This document shows, piece by piece, positions 33,283-41,694 of a stretch of DNA of 43,338 bases; within the stretch, counting starts at the first letter, position 1; every line of letters starts with the position of its first letter. A model generated the notes under the pieces. That model was not told the DNA's origin. It did not search any database and saw only the letters and a program-made list of their open reading frames with translations. The DNA is from Candidatus Aminicenantota bacterium. Its GTDB lineage: Bacteria > Acidobacteriota > Aminicenantia > Aminicenantales > Aminicenantaceae. The position numbers and the translations under genes are program-made. The stretch is taken from the NCBI GenBank assembly GCA_020348385.1, contig CP070750.1, positions 346,499 to 389,836 on the forward strand. The letters are read 5' to 3'.

Positions 33283-34602
33283 GTGAATAACAAAAAAAAA
33301 TCAGATCTTATTCTTGAAGATTACTCCCTCGAATTTGTTCCCCTGTCCAAGCGAAAATCTTGGGTAGACCTGGCTGTCATCTGGATCGGTATCGCCGTTG
33401 TCATGTCTGCCATTTTCCGAGGGATGATGATCGGCATGGGACTGGGCAATATCACGAGCGTCCTTGCGTCCTACCTGATGGGAGAAACCATCCTGATTTT
33501 GATCATGGTATTTATGGGATACGTGGGAGCAAAAACCGGCTTATCCACCCCATTGATAGCCAATCATTCCTTTGGCAGGATCGGCGCCATCATCATTTCT
33601 TTTTCGATAGCCCTTTCGTTGATTGGATGGTTCGGTGTACAGGCTGCTTTTTTTGCGCGCACTGTCCAATTCTATTTTGGGACTCATTTCTCTCTTCCCC
33701 TTTTCTCATTCTTATGCGGGATCCTGATGATGGTCCCTGCCATCTTTGGAATACGGGGATTGAGCACACTCAGTTGGGTTGCTTCTCCTTTTATGATCAT
33801 TATCTTTGCTGTCGGTGTATTTAAAATGGGTTTTAACTTGCTCCCATCCGAAACTCTCATTTCACTGGCAAAGGCGCATCAGCCTGATCCCTATCCTTTG
33901 ACCATCGGGATGGCGGCATCGATTGTTGCGGGAGGATTCATTGTAGGGGCAACAACTAGCGCCGACATTTTTCGTTATGCCAGACCAAAAAAACAGGATA
34001 TATTCGCCGCTGCAACGCTGGCCATGATCGTTAGCGCATTTCTCCATCTTGTGGGTTCCTTGTTTGCTATGAACACAGGGAAATACCATGAAAGTCTCCC
34101 TGATCTCATCATCGGCAACCAATATTTGGGGTATGGATTTATCGGTTTTATCGTTCTTCTTCTTGCTCAATGGACCACGAACGATAGCAATCTGTATTCA
34201 TCAGTATTGGCATTGAACAATATATTCCGAATTAAACGATGGAAAATGACTATTATTGCGGGGATTTTTGCCTCCGCTTTCGCCGCGTTTGGGATCCTGG
34301 AAAGGCTAGAGTTATTTTTGATTCTTTTAACAGTTGGCATTGGGCCCATTGCCGGCATTTTTATCTGCGACTTTTTTCTCCTAAAAAAGTCGAACAAAAG
34401 CTTTATAAGCCAAAATGCCCCGTCACGGGTAAATTTCAAAGCCTTGATCGCATACGGTGTGTCTTTCCTGATAGGGTGGACAACTTCTGGTCATCCGTTC
34501 ACATTTCATGTTTTCCCCTTTTCCGTGTTTGCCTTTAATGGAATCCTCTCTTCTGTTGTTTTGTATTATATTTTAAAAAAAATCTTCCCCACAAAGGAGT
34601 GA
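33283..34602 (+). CDS. NCS1-family permease (cytosine/purine permease, CodB-like)
   Basis: This 439-residue protein has about 12 transmembrane helices and the typical start of the family (EFVPLSKRKSWVDLAVIWIGIAV). GLGNITSVLASYLMG, TGLSTPLIANHSFGRIGA and SLIGWFGVQAAFFA match CodB-like transporters. SADIFRYARPKKQDIFAA and WTTNDSNLYSSVLALNNIF are further matches. NCS1 proteins import nucleobases, hydantoins or related compounds with Na+ or H+. The start is GTG at 33283, since the ATG at 33275 runs into a stop. The DUF1177 gene follows four bases after the stop, so both should act on one substrate. No deaminase or hydantoinase is present to reveal it. Confidence 0.9.
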   Translation: MNNKKKSDLILEDYSLEFVPLSKRKSWVDLAVIWIGIAVVMSAIFRGMMIGMGLGNITSVLASYLMGETILILIMVFMGYVGAKTGLSTPLIANHSFGRIGAIIISFSIALSLIGWFGVQAAFFARTVQFYFGTHFSLPLFSFLCGILMMVPAIFGIRGLSTLSWVASPFMIIIFAVGVFKMGFNLLPSETLISLAKAHQPDPYPLTIGMAASIVAGGFIVGATTSADIFRYARPKKQDIFAAATLAMIVSAFLHLVGSLFAMNTGKYHESLPDLIIGNQYLGYGFIGFIVLLLAQWTTNDSNLYSSVLALNNIFRIKRWKMTIIAGIFASAFAAFGILERLELFLILLTVGIGPIAGIFICDFFLLKKSNKSFISQNAPSRVNFKALIAYGVSFLIGWTTSGHPFTFHVFPFSVFAFNGILSSVVLYYILKKIFPTKE

Positions 34603-34606
34603 GACT

Positions 34607-35551
34607 ATGGCTTTAAAACAAGTTCTGGAAATATTAGATCTAATGGAATGTGCTGTGATAGAAGAAAAAATCGTCTCAAATTATTTTATGGAAAAAGGTT
34701 TAGACAAGCGGAATCTGGAACTTCAGTCAGTCAGAGGGGAAAAGGGAGAAACAACTTTCGTTAAGATACAAATCTTTGGAACGGATGGACGGTTAAGAGG
34801 AGGTCAGTCCCCTACTCTGGGAATTATCGGCCGATTGGGTGGAATCGGCGCACGACCCGATAAAATCGGTTTGGTTTCGGATGCGGATGGAGCCATCGCA
34901 GCATTGGCTTGTGCGTCAAAAATTCTCGATCTTAATCGAAAGGGAGATAGCCTGAAAGGGGACATTATTATTTCGACTCACCTCTCCCCTTCCTCCCCTA
35001 TAATCCCTCATGATCCTGTGCCATTCATGGATGCTCCGATCACGATAGAAACCATGAATAAATACGAAGTGGATGAAAGGATGGAGGCCATTCTTTCTGT
35101 GGACACCACAAAAGGAAATCGCATCATTAACCGAAGGGGATTCGCCATCTCCCCGACAGCCAAGAATGGATATATCTTAAGAGTAAGTGAAGATTTGCTG
35201 GATATCATGCAGGCCGTAACAGGAAAACTTCCTGAGGTTTTTGCCATCACACAGCAGGATATCACTCCCTACGGGAATGACCTGTATCATCTTAACTCCA
35301 TCATGCAACCTGCCACGGCAACTGAAGCTCCTGTGGTAGGAATAGCCATCACATCAGAGGTTGCTGTCGCGGGATGTGCAACAGGAGCGAATCAATACAT
35401 TGATATAGAGATGGCTGTACGCTTTGTGGTCGAAGTGGCCAAAGCTTGGGGAATGAAGCAGTGTTCTTTATACAATGAAAAAGAATTCCACAGGCTCCTG
35501 TCTCTCTATGGTTCCCTGGACTGTTTTAAAACGCTCGGAAAAAGGGAATAA
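34607..35551 (+). CDS. DUF1177 family protein
   Basis: This 314-residue protein matches my recollection of the DUF1177 family. SPTLGIIGRLGGIGARPDKIGLVSDADGAIAALACA, then GDIIISTHLSP, then SVDTTKGNRIINRRGFAISPTAKNGYIL are its strongest conserved stretches. ITQQDITPYGNDLYHLNSIMQPATATEAPVVGIAIT and GCATGANQYIDIE complete the pattern. No function is established for the family to my knowledge. Conserved Asp, His and Thr residues in the DADGA, STHLSP and DTTKGNR segments suggest an enzyme. It has no signal peptide or transmembrane helix. It is tightly linked to the NCS1 permease, so a role in using the imported compound is likely. Confidence 0.8.
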   Translation: MALKQVLEILDLMECAVIEEKIVSNYFMEKGLDKRNLELQSVRGEKGETTFVKIQIFGTDGRLRGGQSPTLGIIGRLGGIGARPDKIGLVSDADGAIAALACASKILDLNRKGDSLKGDIIISTHLSPSSPIIPHDPVPFMDAPITIETMNKYEVDERMEAILSVDTTKGNRIINRRGFAISPTAKNGYILRVSEDLLDIMQAVTGKLPEVFAITQQDITPYGNDLYHLNSIMQPATATEAPVVGIAITSEVAVAGCATGANQYIDIEMAVRFVVEVAKAWGMKQCSLYNEKEFHRLLSLYGSLDCFKTLGKRE

Positions 35552-35561
35552 ACAAAAAAAA

Positions 35562-35822
35562 TTATTGCAGATTTTGAAGGGAAGGTTTTCCATCGGAAGG
35601 AGCGTTGTCTTCATCATCTTCGATTTCTACCTTTATCCCTAGAAGTTCGGCGGTGCCCACATAAATCTGTTTGAATGATTTTTTCGATTCCTGAAGCTTT
35701 GCCAAACGCTCACGAGCTTTCTGCAGCTCCTTCTCCATTTCGCCATCAATCCCATCTAGTTGGGTTTTGGCTTCGCTCATGGTTTTTTTGTAAAGATCTT
35801 CCTGTTCTTTGGTTAATGACAT
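35562..35822 (-). CDS. Small coiled-coil protein
   Basis: This 86-residue acidic protein has no family I recognise. Residues 1-50 form a heptad-rich helix (EDLYKKTMSEAKTQLDGIDGEMEKELQKARERLAKLQ), and the tail is acidic and disordered (EIEDDEDNAP). AGGTG lies five bases before the ATG. It starts eight bases after the receiver-TonB gene, so the two are translated from one message. It could be a partner of that protein. Its stop is ten bases from the stop of the opposite DUF1177 gene. Confidence 0.75.
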   Translation of the reverse strand: MSLTKEQEDLYKKTMSEAKTQLDGIDGEMEKELQKARERLAKLQESKKSFKQIYVGTAELLGIKVEIEDDEDNAPSDGKPSLQNLQ

Positions 35823-35830
35823 CTTATCAC

Positions 35831-37732
35831 CTACTCCGTTATATTTTTCTTAAATGCGATGGAAAACGTTTTCCATACTTTTACATTAACGCCATCCTTT
35901 TTTGCGGGCGAAAATCTCCACTGACGGACAGCCTCATCACACGATTTTTTAAACGCAGCAACTGTCTTGTCCGGATCCACAAAGATAACATCCAATACAT
36001 TACCGAATTCGGATATGAGAGCCCGAAAAACAACTGTCTCTTCTATTCCTCTTTGAAAAGCAGCTGGAGGGTATTTAGGATTAATTTTTTTCGTTGCAAC
36101 GGGAGGCATATCCACGGTTTCGATGGGCACCAAATCCCCTACTTTTATTCTATCAGAGGTATTCTCAGATTGGATGATATTTTTAACTGCCTCTTCCAAC
36201 TGAGGAGAACTGATTTCGACATTGGATTGTCCCAACTGCTCCGCGCCTGTCTCTTCCACTTCTATGATTTCGAACTGCCGTGATTCAGGAGATACCTCAA
36301 CTTCGGGAAGCATTACCTGTCTTTGTTGCGAGGACAGCCCGGTTGTTGACATAAATTCCGCCGTCGATTCGGGCTCCTTTTCGGGAGCAACAATTCCATC
36401 ATTGGGAGTTTTATTCTCAGCCCGAGTTCCTTCTTCACCCCCTAGAGTAGGTCCCCCCGAAACTTCGCTTTGCGCATTTTCATCCTGCGTTGCGGGGGAT
36501 GAAGAATATTCCTGTTCTATTGGGGGTGTGGACCGCTTGACCTCCGATATTGTCTCCATCTTTTTCTGGTTGGCAAGAGTCTGTGGTTTGCTGGGTTTCA
36601 AAAAAATAAGCGTGGCTCCGACAGCAATAAGAACAATAAAAGCTGTCGAGCCTATCATTAAGGGAAGAGATTTTTTGATCTTTTTCAAAAAGCCAAAAGG
36701 TTTTTTCCGTACAGGCGCTTTTTCCGGTTCTCCGAAATAGTCTTCAAATATTTTTTGATCTTCTTCCTTATGCTCTCCTTTGATTTTTTCCTTTAGCTCA
36801 TCTTCTTTATCCTCCAAAACATCGAGTTTTCCTTCAGGTTCTTGAGGGACGACTTTAGCTTCAGGTTTTTTGACTTTTTCAGGCTTTTCTACCTTTTTAG
36901 GTTCTGCTTCCTGTTCCGTTTTTTCCTCTTTTTGTATCAACTCTTCGATGAGCTCTTCTGTTTTCAGTTCCGTTTCCGTATCTGGTTCCGCATCCTCTTC
37001 TTGCATTACAATTTCTTGTCCTTCTTCTTCCTGTTTTTTCTCGACATCCGGTGTCGTTTGCATGGCAGCAGAAGGTTCTTGTTTTGGCCTTTTTCCTGAC
37101 ACTTTTTCCTGTGGCTTTTTTTCAATGTTCAGTCCGAAATCGGACAAAGCGTCCTGAAGCATCTCGTCGACTTGGGTACTAATTCCAGATTTTTCTTTCT
37201 TTTTCGTGGAAGCAGCAGTTTTTTTGGCTTGCATTTCGAGGGTTGCCTCTTGCTCTCTAATACTTCTTTCCATTTCCTTTACGCTTTCCTCGATGTCTAT
37301 CGAAGGGGCCTTCTTTTCTTGGACGCTCTTTCTTATTTCCTTGACGCTCTCTGCAGTCCCGTTTCCCAACAGCTCATGAATGGTCGTCATTAAATCTTCA
37401 TTTTTATAAGGCTTTTCAAAAAAAGCGGATGCTCCAAATGTTTCAATGGCTTCGGATTTATAGTGTTCTCCTTTGTAAAACCCTGTCGTAATGATAACTG
37501 GCGTTTTTTTGTTGGAGTCTTTAGAAATTTTCCTACAAAGATCAAAACCATGGAGCTTAAGCAGCATGGGTTCGAGGATCACTAAATCTGGTTTTTCTGA
37601 CTCAAACATCAGTAATCCTTCATGTCCATCTTTGGCCGTTACAACTTGAAATCCCTCAGTCTGCAATGCTTCCAAGAGCGAGCTGAGGGAACTTTCCTCG
37701 AATTCTACAACTAATATTTTTTCGTTTCTCAT
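35831..37732 (-). CDS. Receiver domain - transmembrane - TonB fusion protein
   Basis: This 633-residue protein has a response-regulator receiver domain at residues 1-122. The switch Thr (VIITTG) and Lys (FFEKPY) are kept, but the phospho-acceptor Asp is replaced by Glu54 (PDLVILEPM). A long Glu/Lys-rich linker of about 230 residues follows, then one transmembrane helix near 354-378 (LPLMIGSTAFIVLIAVGATLIF). A second disordered region leads to a C-terminal TonB domain at about 545-633 (NPKYPPAAFQRGIEETVVFRALI, then AVRQWRFSPAKKDG). The expected topology puts the receiver in the cytoplasm and TonB in the periplasm. TonB drives outer-membrane transporters, so this fusion may tie that to a signal. 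The Glu may mimic the phosphorylated state. It heads a two-gene operon. Confidence 0.85.
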   Translation of the reverse strand: MRNEKILVVEFEESSLSSLLEALQTEGFQVVTAKDGHEGLLMFESEKPDLVILEPMLLKLHGFDLCRKISKDSNKKTPVIITTGFYKGEHYKSEAIETFGASAFFEKPYKNEDLMTTIHELLGNGTAESVKEIRKSVQEKKAPSIDIEESVKEMERSIREQEATLEMQAKKTAASTKKKEKSGISTQVDEMLQDALSDFGLNIEKKPQEKVSGKRPKQEPSAAMQTTPDVEKKQEEEGQEIVMQEEDAEPDTETELKTEELIEELIQKEEKTEQEAEPKKVEKPEKVKKPEAKVVPQEPEGKLDVLEDKEDELKEKIKGEHKEEDQKIFEDYFGEPEKAPVRKKPFGFLKKIKKSLPLMIGSTAFIVLIAVGATLIFLKPSKPQTLANQKKMETISEVKRSTPPIEQEYSSSPATQDENAQSEVSGGPTLGGEEGTRAENKTPNDGIVAPEKEPESTAEFMSTTGLSSQQRQVMLPEVEVSPESRQFEIIEVEETGAEQLGQSNVEISSPQLEEAVKNIIQSENTSDRIKVGDLVPIETVDMPPVATKKINPKYPPAAFQRGIEETVVFRALISEFGNVLDVIFVDPDKTVAAFKKSCDEAVRQWRFSPAKKDGVNVKVWKTFSIAFKKNITE

Positions 37733-37909
37733 TTTTACCTTACCGTTTGTTTTTTTTTATCTGCAAAGTCATTCCGAATTGCCGTCAATATTGTACTTCA
37801 ACAGCCTTTTCCCTGGTCAATCACCTTTAGAGGTGATATTGGGGATGATTTTTCACCCAGGAGAAATTTTCGTGTAAACCCGGTGGTTAAATGATAATAT
37901 AGGGAAAGT

Positions 37910-39724
37910 TTGAAAACGTATCTTTCTCCTAAAATTGGTTATCTGGATGGGGATCGTTACCAACTTGCTATTCTTTCAGGCTGCAAACAGATCATCAAAC
38001 ACGAAAAAGAACTCAATAAACTAAACGTTTTTCCTATTCCTGACCATGACACAGGATCTAACCTAAAAAAAACTCTCATGCCCCTCGTTAAGAAATTCCC
38101 TCGTCCCGAGCCAAATATTAATCTCATTAGCCAGGAAATGGCCGATTTAACTGTCCAATCGGCCTTTGGATACTCAGGTATCATTTTTTCTCAGATCCTC
38201 TTAGGTTTTGCCGCGGCACTAAGAACTCACCTGAGGATTCGCCCCGGCGACCTGAAGATAGTCGTATCAAACGGTGTTCACAAGGCTTACCAATCTGTGG
38301 AAAAACCAGTCGAAGGAACAATCTTGTCTGTGTTGAGAGTTTGGTCCGATGAGGTGACTAGAATATGTTCTCAGGCTAACGATTTTGTGCCTATTCTGGA
38401 AATTTCTTATCAGATGGCCATGGGTGCCCTCACAAATACTCCCAATCAACTTGAAGTTTTAAGAAAAAACAATGTGGTTGATGCAGGTGGGAAGGCATTT
38501 ATCTATTTTCTGGAAGGTATCCACAATCTTATTAAAACCGGGAAACGGGCGAGAATTTCGTCGGATAGAATATATGCTCAGGAAGCGCCATTGAAAGACA
38601 GGTCGCTCGCCCCATTCTGTGTGGAATGTTGCATAAAGGCCCACAAATTGAACCGGAAGGATTTAATCAAAAAATTGTGTGTGATCGGCCAAGATCTGAT
38701 TTTTTACGGCGCCCAACATTTTGCCAAATTTCATCTCAACACCCACAATCCAGAGAAAGTAATTGCCTGTGCATCTTTGTTCGGCAAAATCAGTTCAAAA
38801 AAAATCTTCTCTTTTTCCTCCGATTCTTCGGATCGGGAAAAACTGCCATTCTGTCTTGTCGCCGACAGCACTTGTGATCTGATGGATGATCTGATAGAAA
38901 AAAATCCCATCTATTTTATCCCGATCAAAGTCCAGTCAGGGAACAATATCTACACGGACAGATGGGATCTCATTCCGGAAGAATTTTATCGCATTTTAAA
39001 TATATCCCACTCCTTCCCTAAAACTTCCCAACCGGGCTTGAACGATTTTATACGCAGATACCATCACCTCCTCATTCACTACAGATCTATCATCTCTGTT
39101 CACGTATCCAAGGCGTTGAGCGGCACATTCCAAACAGCGGTTCAAGCCTCTCAAAGTGTTTCCCCAGAAAGAATTTCTGTCATTGATGGAAAAAATGTTT
39201 CCGTGGGTTTAGGGCTGATCCTGATGGAAGGAATCAAAGCAATAGAACAGAAAAAAAACCACGAGGAGGCTGTTCATATGATAAAAAACGCCGCGATGAA
39301 TACACAAATCTTTATCGGCCTTCCCACACTCAAGTATCTGGTTAAGGGAGGAAGGGTCACAAAAACAAAAGGTTTCATGGCACATCTTTTGAATTTGAAT
39401 CCCATTCTCTCGATCAGCGCAGAGGGAAAACTCATTCCAGTCAGCAAAGCCAGAGGAGTAAAAAATCTAGAGAAGCAAGTTTTTGATCTGATCCATCAGA
39501 AAAAACAAAAAACCGTAGGTGGACTCTCGATTGCTGTCGCACACACGAACGCCCCTGATATAGGCGAACGTATCTCACAAAGAATAAAAAAAGATTTTCA
39601 GTTGGAACCGGTGCTGGTGATGAATGCCTCCCCTGTCTTAGGCGCGCATGCCGGTCCTAGGGCTTATGGTGTTGCTTTACATTATCACTCATTCGCAACA
39701 TCTGATGATACCTTGAACGACTGA
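37910..39724 (+). CDS. DAK2 (FakA-like) - DegV (FakB-like) fusion protein
   Basis: This 604-residue protein begins with a DhaL/DAK2 kinase domain (LNVFPIPDHDTGSNL, SGIIFSQILLGFA, PVEGTILSVLRV, VDAGGKAFIYFLEG). The Mg/ATP-binding aspartates are kept, but the usual DGDTG reads DHDTG. From about residue 315 it has a full DegV fatty-acid-binding domain (CLVADSTCDL, KTSQPGLNDF, VHVSKALSGTFQTA, KYLVKGGRVTKTKG, GAHAGPRAYGVAL). In many Gram-positive bacteria separate FakA and FakB proteins phosphorylate fatty acids; here both halves are on one chain. The start is TTG at 37910 with AGGGA just upstream; the nearby ATG at 37891 runs into a stop. No plsX, plsY or acyl-transfer gene lies nearby. The end overlaps the opposite gene by 40 bases. 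Confidence 0.85.
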   Translation: MKTYLSPKIGYLDGDRYQLAILSGCKQIIKHEKELNKLNVFPIPDHDTGSNLKKTLMPLVKKFPRPEPNINLISQEMADLTVQSAFGYSGIIFSQILLGFAAALRTHLRIRPGDLKIVVSNGVHKAYQSVEKPVEGTILSVLRVWSDEVTRICSQANDFVPILEISYQMAMGALTNTPNQLEVLRKNNVVDAGGKAFIYFLEGIHNLIKTGKRARISSDRIYAQEAPLKDRSLAPFCVECCIKAHKLNRKDLIKKLCVIGQDLIFYGAQHFAKFHLNTHNPEKVIACASLFGKISSKKIFSFSSDSSDREKLPFCLVADSTCDLMDDLIEKNPIYFIPIKVQSGNNIYTDRWDLIPEEFYRILNISHSFPKTSQPGLNDFIRRYHHLLIHYRSIISVHVSKALSGTFQTAVQASQSVSPERISVIDGKNVSVGLGLILMEGIKAIEQKKNHEEAVHMIKNAAMNTQIFIGLPTLKYLVKGGRVTKTKGFMAHLLNLNPILSISAEGKLIPVSKARGVKNLEKQVFDLIHQKKQKTVGGLSIAVAHTNAPDIGERISQRIKKDFQLEPVLVMNASPVLGAHAGPRAYGVALHYHSFATSDDTLND

Positions 39725-41646
39725 ATGCGGTTGTTGCCCGTTTCAGCTACATACACAGTACCGCGAGAATCGACGATTATTCCGGACGGAAACGACATTT
39801 GGCCATCACCATCCCCCACCCCCCCCCATTTGGAGACAAACTGACCTTTGCCATCAAATTTTTGAATCCTGTTGTTCCCGGAATCAGCTACGTAAACAAA
39901 TTCATCCTTATCAATAAAAATCCCCATGGGTTTATTGAGATCTCCATCACCCGATCCCCCCTTTCCCCATGAAAGGAGCAGTTCTCCCCCTGAAGAAAAC
40001 TTTTGCAGGCGGCTTCTATCCAGGACTAACAATTCTTTTTTTTGATTTATCGCAATAGCTGCGGGAAAGAGAAAATCTCCTTCCTCTGTCCCTCTTCTTC
40101 CGATGGTTTTTTTGAAAACGCCAAGATTCGAGAATATTTTCACACAGTGATTGGTGGAGTCGGCAACATAAATATTATTCTCGCCATCTACTGCAATGCC
40201 CAAGGGTGTTCTGAATTCACTATTTGCTGATCCTTCTTTTCCCCATTTTAGTATGAACTTTCCGTTTTGATCGAATTTCAATACAGCGTGCTTTTTCGTA
40301 TCTGTCACATACATGTAACCTTGGCTATCGATGGCAATCCCACCGGGACTTTTCACATTTTTATTAAAATCTTCCCCCCCTGAAATCCAGCTGCGATCGA
40401 TCTTTCCCTCCGGTGTGATTTTTTTTATTTTATCTTGGCTGTTATCGACAACATACACGATTCCATCTTTATCCAGCGTCAAACCTGTGGGTTGCTTAAA
40501 AAACGGAGAATCTGGAGAACCCCACTTCCTGAGTGGCACATAAACTTTCGCTGCCAGAATCACGTCCACCGAGATGGGATTCTCTCCAACCGGGACTTCG
40601 ATCATTTCCTCCCAATCGGCATAATTTTCCCTGGAAATTCTTAGCTTATGCGTACCAAAGGAGACATACGGCAGCACCCCATCTGTCAGCTGACCTGTAT
40701 CTTCGTCATCGATAAAAATATTTGCGCCTTGGGGGATAGATTTCACATCCAAATTTCTCCCCAATCTTTCCAGAACATACTCTTTATCTGTGTTTTCCTG
40801 AGATAAAAAGAGATCGTCCTCCATACTCTTGTAGCCTTCTTTTGTTACCTCGAGAACCACTTTGGGTGATTCCGACCGGTATATCAACGGAGTGGCCCCG
40901 ATATATTCATCGTTGATTGTTATCCTCGCCTGCTCAGGCTGAGTTGTGAGCCGAAGAGAATAATTCTTGATGATGCCAAGATATTCCTTCTCTGCCTGTT
41001 CGATCAAACCCCCGATTGCGGGATCATAGATATTCCGTGTGATCGCCTTGCCGTAGGCATGATCCACTTCAAACATATTTCTGAGTTCTCGAAGAGCTGC
41101 GTATGCATCCCCTATTCCTGAATAAGCCATCCCGGTCCACAAAAAGATCTCAGTGGCCAGTTGTCTTTGTTTCTGGATATCTTCGATCCGGAATGTCTTG
41201 GCAATCAAAGGACTGAGAGAGATTATCGCTTCCTTGAATTTATCCTTCTGTCTGATCAACTGTCGGCTTTCGTCCATACGGATCTCGATCTCTCTGATTA
41301 TTTCTGCTTGACTTTCTACGGTTCCTGTTTGAGTTGAAGCACCTTCCTCTGCCACCTCATCTTCGCTCATTTCTCTTACCAACATCTCATGGATAAATCC
41401 CGTTATCTGAAGGCCCTCCTTGTCAAAGGTAACTTTGTACCACTCTCCTTGTTTTTCCACTGCTTCCAAAGTTGTATCGAGAGGGATTCTCGCAAGAGTT
41501 TCCCCATCGATTTCAGGTGTTACTTTAACAGTGGCACTATCCACAATGACCTTAACTTTCAAAGGATTTTCCTCTTGAGAAAATGCCTGAAAAAAAACAA
41601 AACTCATTATGAGAACAATCAATGGAAAACGGGCTATTCGTAACAT
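39685..41646 (-). CDS. Secreted SH3-PEGA-NHL repeat protein
   Basis: This 653-residue protein has a signal peptide (MLRIARFPLIVLIMSFVFFQAFS). An SH3-like domain follows (VKVIVDSATVKVTPEIDG, then GEWYKVTF), then a helical segment of about 150 residues. Two PEGA domains follow (SLRLTTQPEQARITINDEYIG and LDVKSIPQGANIFIDDEDTG). Six NHL blades make a likely closed propeller, with repeats such as PTGLTLDKDGIVYVVDNS, PLGIAVDGENNIYVADST and PMGIFIDKDEFVYVADSG. The ATG at 41644-41646 was chosen because AGAGGG lies nine bases upstream and the signal peptide starts there; longer starts at 41655 or TTG 41679 are possible. It follows the PknB-type kinase gene by 48 bases, so it may be a cell-surface partner or target in that operon. 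Confidence 0.85.
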   Translation of the reverse strand: MLRIARFPLIVLIMSFVFFQAFSQEENPLKVKVIVDSATVKVTPEIDGETLARIPLDTTLEAVEKQGEWYKVTFDKEGLQITGFIHEMLVREMSEDEVAEEGASTQTGTVESQAEIIREIEIRMDESRQLIRQKDKFKEAIISLSPLIAKTFRIEDIQKQRQLATEIFLWTGMAYSGIGDAYAALRELRNMFEVDHAYGKAITRNIYDPAIGGLIEQAEKEYLGIIKNYSLRLTTQPEQARITINDEYIGATPLIYRSESPKVVLEVTKEGYKSMEDDLFLSQENTDKEYVLERLGRNLDVKSIPQGANIFIDDEDTGQLTDGVLPYVSFGTHKLRISRENYADWEEMIEVPVGENPISVDVILAAKVYVPLRKWGSPDSPFFKQPTGLTLDKDGIVYVVDNSQDKIKKITPEGKIDRSWISGGEDFNKNVKSPGGIAIDSQGYMYVTDTKKHAVLKFDQNGKFILKWGKEGSANSEFRTPLGIAVDGENNIYVADSTNHCVKIFSNLGVFKKTIGRRGTEEGDFLFPAAIAINQKKELLVLDRSRLQKFSSGGELLLSWGKGGSGDGDLNKPMGIFIDKDEFVYVADSGNNRIQKFDGKGQFVSKWGGVGDGDGQMSFPSGIIVDSRGTVYVAETGNNRIQSFKVSSDVANE

Positions 41647-41694
41647 CGGTGACATCCCTCTAATCAAAATTATCGGCAACTTTATCCGCCGAAA

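Noticed and set aside
36300..37300. Low-complexity Glu/Lys-rich part of the receiver-TonB gene as a sequencing or assembly artefact
   Set aside because: The frame stays open through both linkers and joins two intact domains; TonB proteins often have such spacers. An artefact cannot be fully excluded.
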